Below are positions 57,200 through 64,000 of a DNA stretch of 64,000 nt, in pieces. Every line of letters begins with the position of its first letter. Positions within the stretch are counted from its first letter, which is position 1. The position numbers were made by a program, and so were the translations under genes. The DNA comes from Euphorbia lathyris (lineage: Eukaryota > Streptophyta > Magnoliopsida > Malpighiales > Euphorbiaceae), in NCBI RefSeq assembly GCF_963576675.1, contig NC_088919.1, forward strand, positions 61,772,578-61,836,577, written 5' to 3'. The notes beneath the pieces were generated by a model. The model made no database searches and had not been told where the DNA came from. It saw only the letters and a program-made list of their open reading frames with translations.

Positions 57200-58370
57200 A
57201 ATTTAATCTTAACGTTTCAAGTGAAATGCAGATTTAGGCCTAGCGTATGAAATGGTGCAAATGTAACCCTAATGTTTCCAAACAAGATCAAATTTAGCTC
57301 TATGAAAAATTTGAAAAGTCTGGTTTGACTGTAATTTACCTGTCACATCAGATCTTCTAAACAAGTTTATCGATAAATTGAAGCGGTTTCTTAAATGTTT
57401 TGTTGGTTTTTTGTAACTATATTAATAGCACAATATATATTTTAGACAATAAAAAAATTGTGATTAACTTATATGTAGCAGATTCAATTTTAGCATTTTA
57501 ATAAAAAATTTGTAATTTTCTTAGTAATACACTAAATATCTTAGACATAATTCATATTTGGAAGGTCTGAAGTGACAATTAAATACCAATCAAACCAATG
57601 TTTTCTAACTTTTAATAATTTAGGGCTAAATTTGACATTGCTTGGAAACCCAAAAATGGTGGGATTACCTCCAGCAATTCATGGCAAAACAACCTTAAAT
57701 TCATTTTTGCAAAGCCCTGAGTTCTGAAATTTCAAATCTTCTCGATATCTTCAAGAAAAGAAAAGAAATTAGCATTTGATAAACGTATAAAATTGAAAAC
57801 CTTAATCCAGAAAAAACAAATACAAACCTTCACCCATTAATCGGAGAAGGAGCTACAGTCTTAGGTCAAGGATTAACTTCAGGGCTTAGGTCGGGCAAGA
57901 TGTGGTTCGAAAATAGCAGAAGAACGACCTTAGGTTGGAATACACACGCCGTTCATGAGTATCGTTAGAGCTTAGGTCAAAGAGAGAAGTTGAGCTAAAA
58001 AAAGCAGAGAGAATAGAGAGTTAAACACAGAAGAGAGAGAAACTTCGATTTTATTATTTTAACTCTTTCCTATTTACTTTTTATTTTTTATTTTCTTTTT
58101 AACTTTTTCTTTTTTAGTTTTTATTTTTAATTTAATTTAATTTATTTTCCCTTATCTTGCCACTAAATTGTAGTCGTTGTTGAAATTTACAGTAGGTGGA
58201 ATAGGAGTCAACATTTCTGCATGTTGCAACGACTAGGTAAAAGTATGAGCGACAAAAATAATCGGTGTTTAGCGACCAATTTTTATCCAATCGCTAAAAA
58301 TAGTAGCTAATTAACTATTTTCTTATGGTGTATGTTAAGTCTAAATCTGCATTTATCCCTACTAAATTTT
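57200..58370. mobile_element. Fold-back (MITE-like) element split by a second insertion
   Basis: Inner arms: 57262-57315 (gtttccaaacaagatcaaatttag) is inverted at 57603-57665 (ctaaatttgacattgcttggaaac). Outer arms: aaatgcagatttag near 57211 is inverted at 58335-58365 (ctaaatctgcattt). The pairing fits one inverted-repeat element interrupted between about 57665 and 58335. The insert contains gcgac/tcgctaaaa words near 58250-58310 and ends near attttcttatggtg, suggestive of a CACTA-type terminus. No transposase is visible. Confidence 0.5.
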
Positions 58371-58374
58371 ATTT

Positions 58375-60299
58375 AAAATTAATTAATATTATTATTTTAA
58401 CAATATCATATGATCAATATAAATATCTTAAAACAAATTATTGTATCATAACAGTGTGATGTTTATATATATATAATATAGAGGCTTAAAAAAAATTATT
58501 GGCGGTCTCGCCTATCCAAAATGTTGGTCTTTACTAGAAGACAAAAAATGTTTGGTAAAAATTCTAAAGAGTTGCTTTTAACAGAAAAATCACATTAGTA
58601 ATTAATATCTGCTACCAGTAACAACAACAAACATGAACGAGAAACAGGTGAACCAAACAGACCATTACACCTCGCATATAAAATCATATTGTAATTACTA
58701 ATGTTTTACCGGTAGAATAATTTCAAACCCCATTAATAACAACAAAAGTCGATTTCCCATTAATTTAGTTTCATCTTTGCTCCACCTAATACAATTTTAG
58801 CCTATAGTCATAGGGGCTACGTGGAACTAAATTAACGTAAAATGAATTTATGTTGGAACTTTTGTAAACGATGTCTAAAATTGGAAAAAGTACATTGTAC
58901 TTGAATCCATGTCACCCACACAAAAACAAGTCTCAAATTTCTTGTGTGTGTCCTCGTGTCCACACAAATATGTTATCTTAAATAAATATAGATTTTTTTT
59001 AAAAGTCAAAGATGGGAACAGAGATTTGCAGACAAAAGATTTTCTTCTCTGAATTTGCTCTCAATAATCATAGGACTAATTTTGAAGTTTATCCAAAATA
59101 AAAAAAGATTTGAACTTCCACATATAAAATTGTGCAATATTAGATGAAGCAATTTTAAATTTCATTAAAAGTAAATCTCATAGAAATAAATTTCTCATTA
59201 ATTTAATTCCACAACAACCCTCAGCGAATACAAATTTAGCCCTGTTTATCGATCGTACGAGCTAATTTCCATTTCGATAGTGGAATCAAATTAACGAAAA
59301 TGAATTCATGTGTTGTAAATGGATTCGTCTTTATATTGCACGATTTCATTCGTGGAGTTTGAATCTACTCTCCTATAATAACCATACCCGAATTAAAAAG
59401 GCGTAAAGAAATGAAGTAAAACCTGAAAAGCAGTGATGTCTTCAACTTCAAAATGTTCACCCTTCTTAAATAGTTTATTAGTAAATTTTAACTTCTTTCT
59501 CTCTAAGAGATTCTAATTCTTTCACATGCCACTGAATCACTTGTTTCCCATTTTTATCCATTCATATTTCTCTTGAAATAGCTTGAATTACAACCCAGCC
59601 TTTTTCCTTATCAGCTTTAGCTGAGTATGACTCATTAGCTCAGCCTGTGAACAGATTTACTTGTCTCTCTTCCTCTAGACATAAATAAATATAGCAAAAA
59701 GTGAATAAAAGCATACTAATAGAACTTTGTGCTTGCTTTCATGCTAGAAAATTCTAAAAAAACAGGAGTAAATTCTTCAAAATCTTCAAAGGCTAATGTA
59801 AAAACCCAAAAGGCCCAACTCCTTCATGCTTCTTAGATCCTTTTTTGTGACAAACATCGTGTGCAGGTAGTTTGTCCCATCTTGACTCATATTTGTCTGC
59901 TTTTTCTAAGCTTGAAAATGAGAATGACACTTCCATATCATCTTGTCAAAACACATTTAGTACTTAATTACCTTATTTCTAGTAACTAAATCACATTAAA
60001 AAAATATAGAATTAAAGTTTTTTAGTATCATATTTACTACGAAACCACATGTTTCATTTTTTAAATTCACCATTTTTGGAGTTTTCTCTCTCTAAACATT
60101 AACTTTCTCTCCTCAAACCTAAAAACTTCAAGAATTAAAGTTGCTTAAAATATCATTTAATTCTTGAAAATTTTCATTTTGAGGTCGTTATCGGTAAAAT
60201 TTGGCAAAGTCAACAAAAAAAATGGCTAATAATGTCAATCATAGGGTTTGTTTTGTAACAAAAAAACACAAGTACCAACTAGAAAAACGTGAAACCAAA
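58375..60299. other. AT-rich sequence, no gene
   Basis: 58375-58510 resembles part of module B (caatatcatatgatcaatataaa, then atatagaggctta). Two loosely similar stretches near 58795-58865 and 59220-59310 share aaattaacg and aaaatgaattyatgt words. I find no coding sequence, RNA gene or terminus in the rest. Confidence 0.5.
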
Positions 60300-60690
60300 G
60301 GGTTTTATTTGAAATTAACTATTGATATTATTATTTTAGCAACATTATATGATTAATAAAGGTGTTAAAATAAGTTATCATGTAATGTGCATTTATATAT
60401 GATATTGAAGCTTAAAGCACTATAGCCTCTAGAGTTTGGCACGGATCTTGAAGATACTAGATTGGATCAAATATCCAATGGAAAAAAGATCCAAAATTGC
60501 ATCAAACAGTTGCTTTAGTTTGACCGAACTGGTCAAATATGGTCAAAATGAGTCAAAAGTTCGTTTCAATTCTAAATCTTTTTCCTCAGATATTCAATCC
60601 AATATAGTATATCTACGATATGTGCGCAGCCTTTTAACCTATCTGAAATGTTGACCTTTACCTCATAACCTATCTGACATTGAGTTAGTG
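60300..60690 (+). repeat. Noncoding module B, copy 2, with four W-boxes
   Basis: W-box words are at 60520-60525 (ttgacc), 60531-60536 (ggtcaa), 60541-60546 (ggtcaa) and 60551-60556 (agtcaa). Starts of the last three are exactly 10 bases apart. The surrounding sequence matches 56265-56690. Confidence 0.7.
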
Positions 60691-60774
60691 TTTTTTTGGG
60701 GGAAAATCCACTTAAAGAATAGAGATCAGAGATATCATTATTTTAATTAGATAATTAGATAATTATTAATTATT

Positions 60775-61030
60775 AGCTGTTGTTTTCATTAATGGTTAGA
60801 ATTTTCTGTAGTTTGTTGTAATTTAGATTTTTTTTAGATTTTCGTTGTTTTACTTTCAGGTTTTTACTTTTCTCTATTGACTTATTTATTCATAAGTCAA
60901 AGGTTGATCTAAATACTTTGATTTTTATATTTTTATTGATTGATTATTTAACTTTTAAAATGTATGAATTTTGGGACTTGTAAAACAAAAACATTGCTTA
61001 AATAAAGAGGATTATTAAAGGTTTCTAAGA
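60775..61030 (+). repeat. Noncoding module A, copy 3
   Basis: Shares gtagtttgttgtaatttaga, gacttatttattcataagtcaaagg, tttttattgattgat and ttttaaaatgtatgaatttt with copies 1 and 2. A short module B remnant follows to about 61160. Confidence 0.65.
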
Positions 61031-61160
61031 ACATACTAACATTTAAGATAAATATGATTATTTTAGCAATATCGTGTCATCAAGTATTAAAATGGACTAT
61101 CATGGCATATTATATATATATATATATAATCAATGGTTTTTACTCTCCTAACCTATCCAA

Positions 61161-61993
61161 AATCTTGGTCATTTCTCATTGACCTATTATTTAGTAATAT
61201 TTTGTCAATTCATTTTTAAAATTAATAAAATTTTAACCAATATGAATGGTAAATTTGCCAAACTTATTAATTTATAGTTCTATAATTTAAAATAAAAACC
61301 CAAGTTGCAAAATATCTCAACTTGGTCGTTTTTAATAATAATTAGATAAAAACTTACCTTAACTAAACTAATTAATTAAAACCCAATGTTAATCAATAAA
61401 TTTAATCTTTAACAAGAACTTTCATGACGGGCTTCTTCATACTTCATGCTTTTAGAGTTTCCACAGTAGTTGTTTCAGAGACGTTGTTGAAGACATATAA
61501 ATAAGCATCGTTAAGAACAGCTAGAGTTGTGGATATACTCTTGATAATATAACAATTTTTTCTCCAGCTACGAAGCTTTCGATCACTAAGTGATCAATTA
61601 AACTTTTTAATGAGAGATTCTTCTCTTCTTCTATTTTAACATCAACCCACCCAACAAATGATGACTTGTATAAATCTTTCCCCAATGAAGAGATGTTCAA
61701 TACAAAATAGTACGCCGTAAATACGAGTAGAGCGAAGAAAGAATGAAATACTCGGAGAGTCAATGTACAAAAATGTGTTAAAAATCATAGATTTTTTTTT
61801 GGGAAGTAAGCATCGTGATGAGTAATTCTGTCATTTTATATTTTGTCACTGATGTTGTATCCGTAGAGATTATCGACCAAAATTGTATATTTAATGACGA
61901 AATTACAATCGGTGATACCAATGTTCTTGTATTTCTCCGAAGTTGGATGAGTAACTTATGATGCTCAGCCCAAGAAGGCAGTTCGCACATAAT
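61161..61993. other. AT-rich sequence with two unrecognised minus-strand open frames
   Basis: Minus-strand frames at 61763-61521 (80 codons, with a hydrophobic start [16 protein letters not shown]) and 61990-61778 (70 codons) have ordinary composition but match nothing I recognise. They are not in one frame and could be decayed exon pieces or chance. Confidence 0.3.
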
Positions 61994-62194
61994 TTAGGCA
62001 AATTTAGATCAGGTTTGGGCTTAAAAATCAAATTCTAAACCCAATCTGAATAAGTTTATCTTCAAAAACATATATTTTTAATAATAAAAATTAATATATT
62101 CTTTAACCCCTTTACCATCCATAATTAAGGCAACTTTAGGTCAGGTTCGGGCTTAAAAATCAAATTCTAAACCCAATCTGAATAAGTTTATCAT
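61994..62194. repeat. Tandem duplication of a 65-70 bp unit
   Basis: Units at about 61994-62061 and 62124-62191 share tcaggtt(t/c)gggcttaaaa, atcaaattctaaaccc and aatctgaataagtttatc almost exactly, separated by about 60 bp. Confidence 0.8.
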
Positions 62195-62204
62195 CCATCC
62201 CACC

Positions 62205-63243
62205 CCTTTACCTTTAACCCATTTTACTCTTAACTTTACTCTTTTACTTAGTTATGTAATTTTCTAACTAGGTTTTGAAATGTTATAAATTCATCTATTT
62301 CTTTGGAATCAACTTAACTTTTAATCAATCAAATTTATATATTCTTTTTTGTGAAGTTTTGTTAAGGTTTCATCCTTCAATAATAAGGAATTTATGATTT
62401 CTTACAGTTTAGTTCGTAAACCTGGGATTAATTCATTCTAGTTTAGCTAGAGAAGAACCTTGTCTGTTGATTTAGGATTAAAATTAACTTGTCAAAACCA
62501 ATCTATGTCAGTTGGTATGATGCAGGTATCTAGTCGACTAGACGAGAGGGGATGAGTGGTGGAAGAAGTCGAGTCAAAGGGAAGACACACTGAGGCAAAT
62601 AGAAGACTCTTTATGTGAAAAATAGAACTGACACGTCGTGTCGCTATTCTGACACGCCATGTCGATCTGACAGAAAGCTTCTAATAATTTTTTTAATTCA
62701 TTGACACGTCGTGTCACTTTCCGACACACCGTATCGGGCTTCTTAAAAAAAGCCTTACAATCAGACTTGTCTCTCACTCCAACTTCTTCCTAATTACAAC
62801 TTTGCCACCTCTTTACCTTTAACTCATTTTACCCTTATCTTTACTCTTTTATTTAGTTATGTAATTTACCTTTTTCTAATTACAACTTTACCACCCCTTA
62901 ATTGCCATCAACCACCCCTTTACCTTTAACCTATTTTACCCTTATCTTTATTCTTTTAATTAGTTATGTAATTTGCCCTTTTGTGTAATTTTCCAACTAG
63001 GTTTAGAGATGATATAAATTCATCTCTTTCTTTGTAATCAACTTAACTTTTAATCAATCAAATTTATATCTTCTTCTTTGTGAAGTTTTGTTAAGGTTTC
63101 ATCCTTCAACAAGGGGGAATTTATTATTTCCTACGGTTTAGTCTGTAAAACCCGGGATTAATTCCTTCTAGTTTAGTTAGAAAAGAACCATCTTTGTTGA
63201 TTTAGGATTAAAATCAACTCGTCCAAAACCGATCTATATCAGT
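62205..63243 (+). repeat. LTR-like region with internal duplication and a palindrome array
   Basis: A block of about 250-300 bp (62205-62515) is repeated at about 62915-63243: tttacctttaac, ttagttatgtaattt, aactaggttt, ataaattcatct, gtgaagttttgttaaggtttcatcc, ggattaattc. A third partial copy of its first part is at 62805-62870. The right copy ends at a tRNA-Met-like primer site, so it is probably the end of a 5' LTR. Between the copies are palindromes gacacgtcgtgtc (62630-62642), gacacgccatgtc (62651-62663), gacacgtcgtgtc (62703-62715) and cgacacaccgtatcgg (62722-62737). Confidence 0.6.
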
Positions 63244-63255
63244 TGGTATTAGAGC
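63244..63255 (+). other. Primer-binding-site-like sequence
   Basis: tggtattagagc differs by one base from the tRNA-Met site tggtatcagagc and lies 34 bases before a gag-like ATG. The left duplicate has a weaker tggtatgatgc at about 62515. Confidence 0.65.
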
Positions 63256-63288
63256 CTAATGTTTTCATAACGGAGACTTCTTTCGACA

Positions 63289-64000
63289 ATGGTTCAACCA
63301 AGTTCATCTCAAAAATCCAAAGAAACCGCCAACAAGAGATGGGAAGATTGCAAAACTAGCATGAGAAGGTTGGAAGAGATTCTTAGGGAGAAACATCGGG
63401 CTCAAGACAATCAAATGAGGAAGTTTAAAGCATCTTGTGAGAGCCTCAAGCTAGAAATCCTAAATGCCTTCCAACCAACCTTGGAAGTTCCTCCTAAAGA
63501 TCCATCACCAAGCTTTTCTCCATTACACATTGAAGAGGTAAATCCTAAACTTTCAGTTTCTCATATTGAAGTTGTGGGTAATCCTATTACTAGGGAGGAG
63601 TTGGATGTTTGTGATGTTATTTGTGAATTAGATTCTCATTGTGAGTTTATTGATAATGATATTGTGAATGAGAATGTGAGTTCATGTGTGGATGAGGAGG
63701 AATAATGAGTGTTTATAGGTGAGGATGTTGGAGAAACTCATGTTGCAAGGGATGCTCCCCATGTGTTTGATAAAATACCCCTTAAGCATAACTTCATTTG
63801 TATGCTTGAGAAAGTGAAGGTATTATTCTTGAGGAAGGAGAGAGTGAGTTTGGGCTTGAAAATCTCTTTAAGGAGAATGAGAAAATCACTTATTGTATGG
63901 AAATTGATGGCTATGGTGATGGGAGAGATGTTTGTGGTTGAACCATGGTGGGATGTAATATGTCGTTTGAGTCGGGTATATATTCAAATGGATTAGCGGG
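63289..64000 (+). pseudogene. Gag-like leader ORF of an LTR element, runs off the window
   Basis: 138 codons from MVQPSSSQKSKETANKRWE, with a charged, probably coiled-coil region (MRRLEEILREKHRAQDNQM), then an acidic tail ending VNENVSSCVDEEE and a stop at 63703-63705. Coding-like sequence continues in the same and another frame to about 63945 (GESEFGLENLFKENEKITYC). No capsid, knuckle or pol motif is in the window. Position after an LTR-like end and primer site suggests a large retrotransposon derivative with little coding capacity, or the start of a Ty3/gypsy gag. Confidence 0.5.

Noticed and set aside
61521..61990. Small membrane protein gene on the minus strand
   Set aside because: Two short frames not in phase, no recognised motif, AT-rich background, and a hydrophobic stretch expected from T-rich codons.

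Overview
The window reads as a eudicot plant nuclear chromosome segment dominated by nested LTR retrotransposons. The evidence is the mix of plant-specific lineages: SIRE/Maximus-type Ty1/copia elements with an extra ORF after pol, Athila-type Ty3/gypsy elements primed by tRNA-Asp, and a Tekay/Del-type chromodomain element. There is also the 3' end of a plant CC-NBS-LRR resistance gene. I recognise no complete host gene, tRNA or rRNA gene. Species cannot be named from the sequence.

Layout. Positions 1-2700 are an AT-rich flank, then LTR-like promoter sequence with arrays of short GC-rich palindromes. Positions 2700-22581 hold a minus-strand Athila element (Athila-A). It is split by a + strand copia element (Copia1, 3999-15569, target duplication ggtat) in its integrase region and by a solo copia LTR (18234-19578, target duplication tagtg) in its gag/protease linker. 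Positions 22582-26181 are a scrapyard: a LINE-type DUF4283 fragment into which Athila-A inserted, an ORF with three gag capsid-like modules in tandem, and two LTR fragments. Positions 26182-54829 hold a minus-strand copia element (Copia2). It is split by a rearranged Tekay-type element (34405-42686, target duplication gtcgg) in gag and by a complete Athila-type element (Athila-B, 45090-54597, target duplication atgac) in its 5' LTR. Positions 54830-64000 are AT-rich and lower in repeats: a truncated CC-NBS-LRR 3' exon (55795-56160), a duplicated noncoding module with W-box clusters, a nested fold-back element, and the start of another LTR element at the right edge.

How the parts work together. 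Most coding sequence is retrotransposon gag-pol, usually broken by a few nonsense codons that look like C-to-T decay. The nearest to intact are the Athila-B pol and the extra ORF of Copia2. The most unusual theme is non-coding. At least four LTR promoters of the Athila type carry a small array of GC-rich palindromes about 115-130 bp upstream of their TATA box. The palindrome wording differs by element, but a CTCGNCGAG core is shared. One array has changed length between the two LTRs of a single element. The same palindrome occurs inside the Athila-A reading frame, where a 36-bp near-perfect version was split almost at its centre by the solo LTR. The second standout is the Tekay element, whose internal region is circularly permuted yet lies between genuine LTR ends with a perfect target duplication.
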